From WYEN01 sp049976205 (lineage in GTDB: Archaea; Thermoproteota; Thermoprotei_A; Sulfolobales; AG1), in contig JBMFIR010000021.1 of NCBI GenBank assembly GCA_049976205.1, positions 1 through 24,018 on the forward strand: DNA of 24,018 bases, written 5' to 3'. Each line of letters opens with the position of its first letter. Within the stretch, counting starts at the first letter, position 1. Positions 15,516 to 23,133 of the stretch are shown in pieces. The position numbers and the translations under genes are program-made. The notes below the pieces were generated by a model, which saw only the letters and a program-made list of their open reading frames with translations, did no database searches and was not told where the DNA came from.

Positions 15516-16530
15516 TTTAATTACCGGTATCTCTCAATTCTCTTGGGATTTATTGTTGAAAAAGATCAAGCCCAAGAAAATTGGTTCAAGAGCAAAAATA
15601 TATCTTGTTGCTCCATCGAGCTACCCTATTTATCCCTCAATGAATCTCTCATTAGGAATAGACTACTTACGTAAACAAGGCTTTGAGATTATACTAGGCG
15701 AGACTGTGAGATATGCTATGAGGAGATGGTATCTATCTGCACCAGATGAGGTGAGAGCCAGAGATCTTGTTGAGGGTTTCAGAAGAGAGGATATAGATGT
15801 CGTATGGTTCGTTAGAGGAGGTGCTGGTGCAATGAGAATACTTGAGTTAATAGATTATGAGGTTATAGAGAAGAATCCTAAGCCTGTGATAGGGTTTAGT
15901 GACGCAACAGCTATACAAACAGCGATCTACTCCAAGACCGGTCTCGTAACAATACATGGGGGAATGATAGCGGTAACTCCGAAAGTCGGTGATGAGATTG
16001 GTTTAAGGAGATATAGAGAAAATATTGATCTTGTAATCAAGTTGCTGAGAGGAGAAACTCTCGAGTATAAGTCGCCACCAGATGGGCCATTTATAAAAAC
16101 AATAAATCCTGGAAAAACCTCTGGTGAAATAGTTGGTGGAAATCTCATATTATTCACACTTATTCAGTCCACGCCATATAGAGTAGATACTGAGAATAAG
16201 ATCTTGTTTCTAGAGGATATTAGAGAAGATGCTTGGAGAATAGATAATTACTTAACCACACTAGGTTTATCCAAGGATCTCTCTAGAGCGACCGGGATCA
16301 TAATGGGGGAGTTTCCTGAACCAGAGATCTCTTCTCCAACACCTAGTCTCGAGGAAGTTATTATCGACAGGATCAAGAGATATAGTAATAGACCAGCAAT
16401 ACTCAACTTCCCATGTTGCCACGGAGGTGATGAGCATGGGCACTTCGTTTATCCTCTGCCAATTGGCGGTAGAGTTTCTCTGGATGCTGATCTTGGTGAA
16501 GTAAGAATAGAGGAGCCTGTGGTTGAGTGA
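15508..16530 (+). CDS. S66-family peptidase (LD-carboxypeptidase / MccF-like)
   Basis: The protein has the S66 fold: IYLVAPSSYP at residues 31-40, RGGAGAMRIL with the nucleophile elbow GFSDATAIQTA (S131), HGGMIAV, GEIVGGNLILF, LFLEDIREDAWRIDNYL with the catalytic Glu (E236), and FPCCHGGDEHGHFVYPLPIG holding the catalytic His. Known members are murein LD-carboxypeptidases and MccF, which hydrolyses microcin C-type acyl-sulfamoyl adenylates. Crenarchaea have no murein, so the substrate here is unknown; an MccF-like or peptide-recycling role is inferred. TTG 15475 would start earlier, but GTG 15508 overlaps the nucleotidyltransferase stop by eight bases and gives a normal length of 340. The start is uncertain. 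Confidence 0.8.
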   Translation: MNNLITGISQFSWDLLLKKIKPKKIGSRAKIYLVAPSSYPIYPSMNLSLGIDYLRKQGFEIILGETVRYAMRRWYLSAPDEVRARDLVEGFRREDIDVVWFVRGGAGAMRILELIDYEVIEKNPKPVIGFSDATAIQTAIYSKTGLVTIHGGMIAVTPKVGDEIGLRRYRENIDLVIKLLRGETLEYKSPPDGPFIKTINPGKTSGEIVGGNLILFTLIQSTPYRVDTENKILFLEDIREDAWRIDNYLTTLGLSKDLSRATGIIMGEFPEPEISSPTPSLEEVIIDRIKRYSNRPAILNFPCCHGGDEHGHFVYPLPIGGRVSLDADLGEVRIEEPVVE

Positions 16531-16741
16531 GGTGTCTCACAGAATTTTTTCATTGGGTAAAGATAAAATTGATCTTTTTCTAATAGTGGTTCTTATAATC
16601 TCCTCAATAGTGTTCTTAAGCTTCTCAGTAATATATCTATATACTGATAAACCTCTCGCGTCTCTACTGGCTTTTGTAATAGGTATTATCTTACTTAGCT
16701 CAGGTCTCGGTGTCTACAGATCCTATAAATCAGGTGTATAA
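16523..16741 (+). CDS. Small membrane protein, two transmembrane helices
   Basis: This 72-residue product has two hydrophobic segments, about residues 17-40 (LFLIVVLIISSIVFLSFSVI) and 45-64 (ASLLAFVIGIILLSSG), joined by a short loop (YLYTDKP) and followed by a basic tail (YRSYKSG). Basic residues on both ends place both termini inside by the positive-inside rule. Its TTG start overlaps the S66 peptidase stop, so translation is probably coupled. I do not recognise the family; it could be a partner of the peptidase, but nothing in the sequence proves this. Confidence 0.6.
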   Translation: MSEVSHRIFSLGKDKIDLFLIVVLIISSIVFLSFSVIYLYTDKPLASLLAFVIGIILLSSGLGVYRSYKSGV

Positions 16742-16779
16742 GGTTTTTGGGTAGCTAATTAATATGTTTATGTTGGGTT

Positions 16780-16783
16780 GAGG
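16780..16783 (+). promoter_or_regulatory. GAGG ribosome binding site for kae1
   Basis: GAGG (16780-16783) lies seven bases before GTA 16791 and four bases before ATA 16788. It sits just upstream of the conserved kae1 N-terminus, where an ordinary start codon is missing, and so marks where translation should begin. Confidence 0.5.
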
Positions 16784-16790
16784 AATTATA

Positions 16791-17792
16791 GTATTTGTAT
16801 TAGGAATAGAGTCAACAGCACACACCTTTGGAGTAGGTATTGTGTCAGATGATGATAAATTTTTATATGCTGATGCGAGAGCAACATATGTTCCTGAGAA
16901 AGGTGGTATTCACCCTAGAGAAGCCTCAAGATACTTGTCTGTGAAGGCTCCAGAGATAATTGGAGAAGCACTTGATCAGGCTAAGATAGGTATTGAGGAA
17001 ATAGATGCAATAGCATTTTCACAGGGACCTGGCCTAGGACCTGTTCTGAGGGTTGGGGCTTCTATTGCTAGAGCCTTGGCTTATTACTTCAATAAGCCTC
17101 TTGTGCCAGTGAATCACGCTGTAGCACATATAGAGATTGGTTTGAAAATAACTGGTGCTAGAGATCCTGTTATTGTGTATTTATCTGGTGGAAATAGTGC
17201 TGTTATCGCTTACATAGATAAGAGATACAGGATCTTTGGAGAAACATTAGATATTGCACTAGGGAATCTCTTAGACACATTCGCTAGAGAAGTCGGTTTA
17301 GGTCCACCATATGTTGCTGAGGGTCTACATGTGGTTGATAAATGTGCTTCTAGGGGCAAAGAGATTATTGAAGAGATCCCTTATGTAGTTAAGGGACAGG
17401 ATCTTAGCTTCTCAGGGATTTTAACAGCTGCGTTAAGAGCTGTTAAGAAAGGTTATGCATTAAGTGATGTGTGCTACACACTCCGAGAAATAGCTTACTC
17501 AATGGTTGCAGAGGTATCAGAGAGATGTTTATCTCACACAAAAAAGAGAGAGATAATGGTTGTGGGTGGAGTAGCAGCAAGCCCTATTCTTAGAGAGAAA
17601 ATGGAGCGTGTTGCAGAGAGACACGGATCAGAGTTATTTATTGTTCCCCCGAAATATGCTGTGGATAATGGTGTGATGATCGCTTGGACAGGTCTATTAG
17701 CACACAAAGCTGGTTTGAGAATAAGAATCGAGGATAGTATCGTGAAACCTAGGTGGAGAGTTGATGAGGTAGATATTCTATGGAGAGACTAA
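16791..17792 (+). CDS. kae1: Kae1, tRNA N6-adenosine threonylcarbamoyltransferase (KEOPS catalytic subunit)
   Basis: The protein matches archaeal Kae1/TsaD: LGIESTAHTFGVGI at the N-terminus (ATPase phosphate motif), IDAIAFSQGPGLGPVLRVG, the metal-binding NHAVAHIEIG with two His, LSGGNSAVIAY, GNLLDTFAREVGLGPPY, the GQDLSFSGILTA segment, and VVGGVAASPILREKM near the C-terminus. KEOPS makes t6A37 in tRNAs that read ANN codons. The ordinary start GTG 16842 would remove the whole LGIESTAHTFGVGI motif. In frame upstream there is only GGA ATT ATA GTA TTT GTA TTA after a TGA at 16779-16781. GTA 16791 or ATA 16788, behind GAGG, is the apparent start; a damaged start or sequence error is possible. It overlaps bud32 by 13 bases. 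Confidence 0.92.
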   Translation, partial: VFVLGIESTAHTFGVGIVSDDDKFLYADARATYVPEKGGIHPREASRYLSVKAPEIIGEALDQAKIGIEEIDAIAFSQGPGLGPVLRVGASIARALAYYFNKPLVPVNHAVAHIEIGLKITGARDPVIVYLSGGNSAVIAYIDKRYRIFGETLDIALGNLLDTFAREVGLGPPYVAEGLHVVDKCASRGKEIIEEIPYVVKGQDLSFSGILTAALRAVKKGYALSDVCYTLREIAYSMVAEVSERCLSHTKKREIMVVGGVAASPILREKMERVAERHGSELFIVPPKYAVDNGVMIAWTGLLAHKAGLRIRIEDSIVKPRWRVDEVDILWRD

Positions 17793-18433
17793 CTTTATTG
17801 AGTAAAGGTGCTGAGGCAGTGATCTATAAAACTATCTTCATGGGGATTGAGGCAATCGTGAAGTATAGAGATACTAAGAATTACATGGATCCAAGACTAG
17901 ATAAATTAATTAGATCAAAGAGAACAATTACTGAAGCTAGAATCATAAGAGATCTAAGAGAGAAAGGGGTTAAGGTGCCAGCGGTGTTATACATGGATCC
18001 TGATAATTATTTTATTGTTATAGAGTATATAGATGGGATCTCCTTAAGAGACTATTTACTAGGTGGCGGAGATCCTCAGAAACTTGTTGCGGCAGGAGAG
18101 ATTCTTGGGGAAATACATAAGAATAATATTTATCACGGGGACCCCACAATATCTAATTACTTAATTGATCCGAGTGGAGGTACATGGATAATAGATTTTG
18201 GTTTATCTGGTTACAGTGAGGATATAGAGGAAAAGGCTGTGGATCTTCATCTCGCATATAGATCTATTGAGACGTTACCATTTAAAGACATAGTGAGATA
18301 CAAGAAATTATTTTTCGAGGGATACTCCTCAAGATATCAAGAGGCTGAGGAGATATCTCAGCGAGTGGAAGAGATTAGGAGAATGGGTAGATACGTTGCT
18401 GAGAGAAAAATGAGAACTGTTTACAAATTTTGA
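17780..18433 (+). CDS. bud32: Bud32, KEOPS atypical kinase/ATPase subunit
   Basis: The 217-residue protein has the reduced kinase fold of Bud32/PRPK: AEAVIYKTIF near residues 11-20, EAIVKYRDTKNYMDPRLDKLI with the Lys of strand 3, the catalytic loop IYHGDPTISNYLID near 117-130, IIDFGLSGYSED with the DFG Asp, and the basic C-terminal VAERKMRTVYKF. It binds Kae1 in KEOPS and supports t6A synthesis. Length is normal for archaeal Bud32. It is a separate gene that overlaps kae1 by 13 bases in another frame, unlike euryarchaea where the two are fused. Confidence 0.93.
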   Translation: MERLTLLSKGAEAVIYKTIFMGIEAIVKYRDTKNYMDPRLDKLIRSKRTITEARIIRDLREKGVKVPAVLYMDPDNYFIVIEYIDGISLRDYLLGGGDPQKLVAAGEILGEIHKNNIYHGDPTISNYLIDPSGGTWIIDFGLSGYSEDIEEKAVDLHLAYRSIETLPFKDIVRYKKLFFEGYSSRYQEAEEISQRVEEIRRMGRYVAERKMRTVYKF

Positions 18434-18477
18434 TTATGTATGATCCATGTATTAATCCTATTTACCTGGAGAGATAG

Positions 18478-19668
18478 TCACAGTACTCTGCTTAATAATT
18501 TTTTTGTCTCCGGTGTCAGTAGAGTAGCTAGACCCCCAATAAGCCATATCACAGCAAATGTTGTTAGTGAGTATTCAAATGATCTTGTTATTGAGGGTAT
18601 TGTTGGTCCAATGATCATGCCTATTCTGGCAATAGATCCTGCTGAGCCAGTTGCTGTAGCTCTGTATAGATCATTAAATAACTCAGGTGTGTAAGCATAT
18701 ATAACTCCCCACGCGCCTAAGTTAAAGAAGTTTAGGAGAGACCCCCACAAAAGAATATCTCTAGAATCAACTGAGTAAGCAAATAAAACAGCGGTAATAG
18801 CTGAACCAATCATATAGGATATGAATACAGGTCTTCTACCAATTCTCTCTACTAAATACGCGGCGCTGAAGTAGCCTGGTACTTGCGCTATAGCCATATA
18901 AAGTGTGTATTCAAAAGATCTTATTATCGTGAAATTCTTACTAATCAATATCTGTGGGAGCCATAGAAATACTCCGTAGTAGCCTAGAGCGATTGAGAAC
19001 CACGCGATCCATACACCGATCAATTTTCTATACTCCTTATTTACTAGCTCCTTTAGACTAACTCTACGAGACCCCATGGATCTAGGTGGCTCCGGTATCT
19101 GAGTTCTTATGACGAATATAAAGAAAGCTGTTAAACCCAGTAAAATCATTGTTTCACTATACCCGATCCATGGAATAAGGAAATAAGCTACTGAAGCAGC
19201 TATTATTGTTCCATAAGCCCAGAAGCTCTCTAGAAGAACAACATTCTCACCTCTTTTCTCAGGAAAAGATAACTCTGATACCAATGTAGCTACTACTGGT
19301 AATTCTCCTCCGAGACCCATGCCTATGAAGTATCTTAGCAGAGCTAAGTCAATATACGTCTTCACGAACCCCTGCAGAGGAGTTAATATACTGTATATGA
19401 GCAATGTGGTTATGAAGATTTTTCTTCTACCGAATCTATCAGCTAAGTAGCCGAATAAGAAAGCCCCTGTTAATAGACCCAGGTTATTAGCTAAGATAAT
19501 AAGAGTTTTCTCATCTTGGGTCCAACCATACCATTTTCCTAGTAAAGGAATTATGTAGGATAATATGAGTATATCCATAGCATCAAACATCCAACCAGCT
19601 CCAGCAGCAGTTATCAACTTCGCTCTAGAGATATTCGCCATGTCATTTTTCACTGAGAAATTCACCAA
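18478..19668 (-). CDS. MFS transporter (sugar / organic-anion porter type)
   Basis: The 396-residue protein has about 12 hydrophobic segments. The signature loop between helices 2 and 3, GYLADRFGRRKIF, and its partner in the second half, AAYLVERIGRRPVF, are clear. GMGLGGELPVVATLVSELSFPEKRG in helix 4 and loop 4-5, and TPELFNDLYRATATG near helix 10-11, point to the sugar porter / aromatic-acid or nicotinate (NiaP-like) porter group. The substrate is not determined. The start is uncertain: TTG 19668, GTG 19665, GTG 19653 (eight bases after GGTGA) and ATG 19641 are possible; 19653 has the best ribosome binding site. It converges with bud32. Confidence 0.85.
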   Translation of the reverse strand: MVNFSVKNDMANISRAKLITAAGAGWMFDAMDILILSYIIPLLGKWYGWTQDEKTLIILANNLGLLTGAFLFGYLADRFGRRKIFITTLLIYSILTPLQGFVKTYIDLALLRYFIGMGLGGELPVVATLVSELSFPEKRGENVVLLESFWAYGTIIAASVAYFLIPWIGYSETMILLGLTAFFIFVIRTQIPEPPRSMGSRRVSLKELVNKEYRKLIGVWIAWFSIALGYYGVFLWLPQILISKNFTIIRSFEYTLYMAIAQVPGYFSAAYLVERIGRRPVFISYMIGSAITAVLFAYSVDSRDILLWGSLLNFFNLGAWGVIYAYTPELFNDLYRATATGSAGSIARIGMIIGPTIPSITRSFEYSLTTFAVIWLIGGLATLLTPETKKLLSRVL

Positions 19669-19727
19669 TAAAACATATGTTTTATAGCTTAAAAAAATTA
19701 TATCTCCATAACATTGTCTCCTAGTAT

Positions 19728-20276
19728 CTACCTAGTCGCTAGAATCTCATCAAATACTCTTGAGAACGCATTATATATCTCGTCAGTGTATAAACAAACA
19801 ATTACTTTTCTAAGGATCCTGTATCTATAGTTCTTAAGTGTCTCAGCCATTATTCTCGCAGCTCTCTCGTAGGGATAACCAAAAACACCAGTAGATATAG
19901 CTGGTAAAGCAATAGATCCTAGCCCAAGCTCCTCAGCTTTTTCAAGAGAAGATCTAATTGCGGAGGCCAGTTTAGCGTCTCCCTCAGGATCCCCGTAAAC
20001 TGGGCCCACAGCATGAATCACATACTTAGCCTTTAGCTTACCAGCGCTGGTGACAGCTACGCCGCCTACAGGTACGGGGCCGTGTTTTTTAACGTATTCT
20101 CTACTCTCTATTTGTATAATCTCACCACCTTTTCTCACAATAGCCGCAGCAACGCCTCCTCCATGCTCGAGATATTGATTGGCGGCATTAACTATTGCGT
20201 CTGCTTTTAATTCTGTGATATCTCCTTTCATTAATTCGATCTCTACGTTATTAACCAAATATTTCTTAGAGGTCAT
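19728..20276 (-). CDS. Macrodomain protein (ADP-ribose-binding hydrolase)
   Basis: The 182-residue product is a single macrodomain: KGDITELKADAIVNAANQYLEHGGGVAAAIVRKGG near residues 17-51 supplies the Asp and Asn and glycine loop of the ADP-ribose pocket, VPVGGVAVTSAGKLKAKYVIHAVGP follows, and ALPAISTGVFGYPYERAARI near 124-143 forms the diphosphate-binding loop. It most resembles AF1521-type archaeal macrodomains that bind ADP-ribose and hydrolyse ADP-ribose 1''-phosphate or ADP-ribosyl esters. The gene is upstream of the MFS transporter on the same strand, separated by 59 bases, and divergent from the P-type ATPase. No partner ADP-ribosyltransferase is seen in the window. Confidence 0.9.
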   Translation of the reverse strand: MTSKKYLVNNVEIELMKGDITELKADAIVNAANQYLEHGGGVAAAIVRKGGEIIQIESREYVKKHGPVPVGGVAVTSAGKLKAKYVIHAVGPVYGDPEGDAKLASAIRSSLEKAEELGLGSIALPAISTGVFGYPYERAARIMAETLKNYRYRILRKVIVCLYTDEIYNAFSRVFDEILATR

Positions 20277-20394
20277 ACTCTCATCCAGAGTTCTTTTATC
20301 TCCGGTGAATACTATAAATAGGAATTAAAAATCTATTAGCATTACTATCTGAATTAAATTATGTTAAATATTTTCCTTAATTTATATTAGAAGA

Positions 20395-20404
20395 TTTATA
20401 AAAG
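20395..20404 (+). promoter_or_regulatory. TATA element upstream of the small ORF and P-type ATPase
   Basis: TTTATAAAAG is a near-ideal archaeal TATA sequence. It would place transcription start near 20425, about 12 bases before ATG 20437 of the small ORF and about 150 bases before the ATPase start, giving a long leader for the ATPase. Prediction from sequence only. Confidence 0.5.
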
Positions 20405-20436
20405 GTTTCTAAAATAGAATTTGGTAGTTAGGATAT

Positions 20437-20574
20437 ATGAGAGATACGATGTTGACTCTTGCGGTTAATCATATACTGCCTCTTACGAGTATAGAGTATT
20501 TCTGCAGTAATCGATCACATAAATACAAGAGGAGATTCACTTTGTTCCCCTGGGGAATGCTTAGGAGAAATTAA
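20437..20574 (+). CDS. Possible small ORF or leader peptide, 45 residues, coupled to the P-type ATPase
   Basis: An ATG at 20437 opens 45 codons ending at TAA 20572-20574. The stop overlaps the ATPase start codon (TAATG), an arrangement that would allow translational coupling. The product is short and basic at its end (HKYKRRF; GMLRRN), with no clear domain. A TATA element lies about 40 bases upstream, and a weak AGGA precedes the ATG. Open frames of this length occur by chance, and no homologue is known to me, so it may be only a transcribed leader. An internal TTG at 20542 behind GAGGAG would give a 10-codon version. Confidence 0.3.
   Translation: MRDTMLTLAVNHILPLTSIEYFCSNRSHKYKRRFTLFPWGMLRRN
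20545..20557 (+). repeat. 13-base inverted repeat before the P-type ATPase start
   Basis: TTCCCCTGGGGAA is a perfect inverted repeat around a single T, five bases before the AGGAG ribosome binding site (20563-20567) and 16 bases before ATG 20574. It could be a protein-binding site on DNA or RNA that controls the ATPase. Its GC content stands out in an AT-rich region, but it also lies within the possible small ORF. Confidence 0.4.
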
Positions 20575-22928
20575 TGGTTTCTTTAGGTGATATAATGAAT
20601 CAATTGCGTGGTTTAAGTAGAATTGAGGTAGAAGAAAGAATACGTAAATACGGACTAAATATTGTTCCTGAGAAAAAAGAGAGTATCGTAAAGTTATTCG
20701 TGAAAAAATTCACGGGACTAACCCCATATACTATTGAAGCTGCAGCTATAGTATCCTTTGTTTTAGGTCGCTACGTAGATTTCTCTATTATGCTAGCTCT
20801 CTTAATACTAAATGCTGTGATAGGGATTATTCATGAGCATAGAGCCGAGAAAGCTGTTGAATTATTGAAATCTAAACTTAAGGTTATTGTGAAGGTTTTA
20901 AGAGATGGTGAATGGGTAGATGTCTCAGCTGAGCATATTGTCCCAGACGATATAATAAAGCTGAGTCTCGGGGACACTATACCAGCGGATGGAAAGGTTC
21001 TTCAAGGGCATTTGATGGTTGATGAGTCAGCTTTGACGGGAGAGTCTCTACCAGTGGACAAGAATCCAGGTGATGATGTATATGCTGGTAGTTTTGTTCT
21101 GAGAGGAGAAGCTATTGTTAAGATAACAGCTACGGGTGTGTCAACACGTTTTGGGAGAACCGTAGAGCTTGTTCAAATAAGTAAGCCTAGACTAATTATT
21201 GAGGAGATAACAAATAGTATTACTAAGGGTCTCATAGCTGTTGATATATTCTTTATATTGCTAGTAGCTCTGAAGTTTATTTTTAGTAAAGTGAGTTTTT
21301 TGGAGCTTTTACCATTTACACTAACTCTGCTGATAGCCTCTATACCTATAGCTCTCCCAGCCATGACTACAATAACGCTTGCACTAGGCAGTCTCGAATT
21401 GGCCAAGGCAGGTATTATTGTTAGAAGATTAGAGGCTATAGAGGCAGCGTCAATGATGGATGTTATATGCTTAGACAAAACCGGTACTATAACTGAGAAC
21501 AGGATCATTGTAGAAGAGATTATTCCTGTGACCAATAATGTCTCGAGTAAAGATGTTCTCTTCTACGCATTAATTGCGTCAGAGGAAGAAGGTAAGGACT
21601 TGATTGATAGAGCTGTTGTAGAAAAAGCTATGAAGGAAGGTGTTTCGAGGAGTGGTATCGAGTTAATAGAGTTCAAGCCCTTCAGTCCTGAGACTAAGAG
21701 AACAGAAGCTATTGTCAAGATCAATGGTTCTATTATAAGAGTCGTGAAGGGTGCTCCGCAGATCTTAGCTGAAATGGATAAGCATCTTGATAAAAGTAGA
21801 TTTGAGACTCTACTTAAAGAAATGAGTAGTCGTGGTGAGAGACCTTTAGCCGTTGGTATTGAAAAAGACGGAGATTTTCGAGTTATTGGTTTATTAGGGC
21901 TTTACGATAAACCCAGAGAAGATTCTGCCACATTTATCAGAGAAATCAAAGAAATGGGAGTGAAACCAATTATGTTAACTGGAGATAATATCTATGTCGC
22001 TAGAACTATTTCTAGTGTAGTTGGGATTGGTGAGAGAGTTTCTAGTATAAGAAATATTCCTAGAGAAAAGATTCCTCAGTTAATAGATAATATTGATGCT
22101 TTAGCTGAGGTTATACCTGAAGATAAGCATGATATTGTTGCCGCTCTTCAGAAAAAAGGGCATGTAGTCGGAATGACAGGTGATGGCGTAAATGATGCTC
22201 CGGCTCTTAAGAAAGCTGATCTGGGAGTAGCAGTGAGTAATGCAACTGATGTGGCTAAGTCATCAGCGTCTATAATATTGACCCAGCCTGGTCTGAGAAA
22301 TATAGTTGACATTATTATGCTTGGGAGAATGATCTATAGGAGAATTGTTGTGTGGTCATTAAATAAAATTGTGAAGACTTTTCAAATAGTTTATTTTGTT
22401 GCGATCTCTACGTTAATTCTGGGTTTCCCAGTGCTGAACCCGACACATATGATATTAATGCTGTTTCTCTATGATTTTGTTACCTTATCTATCAGCACTG
22501 ATATCCTGAGACCTAGTCCTAGACCTGAGAAATGGAATATTAAAAAACTCGTCAGTATCTCAGTGATATTAGGTCTTGTTAAGATAATAGAGCTGTTTAT
22601 CGCCTTGTATATTGCCTTATATTATCTGCACTTAACAGGAGATCATGTTGGTACTTTTATGTTCTATATTCTACTTCTATCGGGACTATTTAATATATTG
22701 AATTTCAGAGAGATCAGATGGTTCTGGAGTAGTAAACCTAGTCTGCCAGTAGGTCTCTCTATATTACTAGATATCGTTATAGGATCTATTCTAGTAATCA
22801 AAGGATGGATAATACCTCCCATATCAGCATCAGCTGCACTAATAGGATTTATTTACTCAGTTTCAATAACTCTTCTCTTAACAGACGTAGCTAAAATAAG
22901 TATCTTCAAGTTATTTGGAGCAGTTTAA
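20574..22928 (+). CDS. P3A-type plasma-membrane H+-ATPase
   Basis: The 784-residue protein is a complete P-type ATPase: A-domain LTGES at residues 154-158, about ten membrane segments, SIPIALPAM in the fourth, the phosphorylation site DKTGT (D301), KGAP in the nucleotide domain, and MTGDGVNDAPALKKADLGVAV in the hinge. The segment LELAKAGIIVRRLEAIEAASMMDVICLDKTGT is diagnostic of P3A proton pumps of plants, fungi and some archaea. LYDFVTLSISTD in the sixth membrane helix keeps the Asp that matches the proton-binding residue of plant AHA2. It lacks the long autoinhibitory C-terminus of plant enzymes. It would export protons with ATP, in a cell that also likely has a V/A-type ATPase. The ATG start follows AGGAG by six bases. 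Confidence 0.92.
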   Translation: MVSLGDIMNQLRGLSRIEVEERIRKYGLNIVPEKKESIVKLFVKKFTGLTPYTIEAAAIVSFVLGRYVDFSIMLALLILNAVIGIIHEHRAEKAVELLKSKLKVIVKVLRDGEWVDVSAEHIVPDDIIKLSLGDTIPADGKVLQGHLMVDESALTGESLPVDKNPGDDVYAGSFVLRGEAIVKITATGVSTRFGRTVELVQISKPRLIIEEITNSITKGLIAVDIFFILLVALKFIFSKVSFLELLPFTLTLLIASIPIALPAMTTITLALGSLELAKAGIIVRRLEAIEAASMMDVICLDKTGTITENRIIVEEIIPVTNNVSSKDVLFYALIASEEEGKDLIDRAVVEKAMKEGVSRSGIELIEFKPFSPETKRTEAIVKINGSIIRVVKGAPQILAEMDKHLDKSRFETLLKEMSSRGERPLAVGIEKDGDFRVIGLLGLYDKPREDSATFIREIKEMGVKPIMLTGDNIYVARTISSVVGIGERVSSIRNIPREKIPQLIDNIDALAEVIPEDKHDIVAALQKKGHVVGMTGDGVNDAPALKKADLGVAVSNATDVAKSSASIILTQPGLRNIVDIIMLGRMIYRRIVVWSLNKIVKTFQIVYFVAISTLILGFPVLNPTHMILMLFLYDFVTLSISTDILRPSPRPEKWNIKKLVSISVILGLVKIIELFIALYIALYYLHLTGDHVGTFMFYILLLSGLFNILNFREIRWFWSSKPSLPVGLSILLDIVIGSILVIKGWIIPPISASAALIGFIYSVSITLLLTDVAKISIFKLFGAV

Positions 22929-23004
22929 TAAATTTCTTCGTATTTAAATCACTAAATTTCACATGAGTCTCATAAGCTAATATCATATTCTAATTACTTA
23001 ATGG

Positions 23005-23020
23005 TAGATAAATTTATCTA
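23005..23020. repeat. 16-base perfect palindrome upstream of trpB2
   Basis: TAGATAAATTTATCTA reads identically on both strands. It lies 153 bases before ATG 23158 of the trpB2-type gene and 77 bases after the ATPase stop. Next to it, TACGTGAA (23019-23026) is repeated inverted as TTCACGTA at 23066-23073. The arrangement could be an operator for a dimeric regulator or a transcript hairpin, but AT-rich palindromes also arise by chance. Confidence 0.4.
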
Positions 23021-23110
23021 CGTGAAGCATCAATACTTTAATGGTTAAGAAGATTATTAAAAGATTTCACGTAAAAATAATTCATCTGAGAAACAATTAT
23101 ATACGTAAAA

Positions 23111-23119
23111 TTTATAAGG
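23111..23119 (+). promoter_or_regulatory. TATA element for trpB2
   Basis: TTTATAAGG would place transcription start near 23141, 17 bases before ATG 23158. That favours ATG 23158 over TTG 23134 as the start codon. Prediction from position. Confidence 0.45.
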
Positions 23120-23133
23120 TCTCTTAAAAATAG

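Noticed and set aside
18440..18694. Open frame on the plus strand after bud32
   Set aside because: It lies antisense to the C-terminal part of the MFS transporter, whose protein matches its family here; the plus-strand product has no recognisable features.
20300..20385. Weak C/D-box-like pattern (GTGAATA ... CTGA)
   Set aside because: Box C has two mismatches and the interior is very AT-rich without C'/D' elements.
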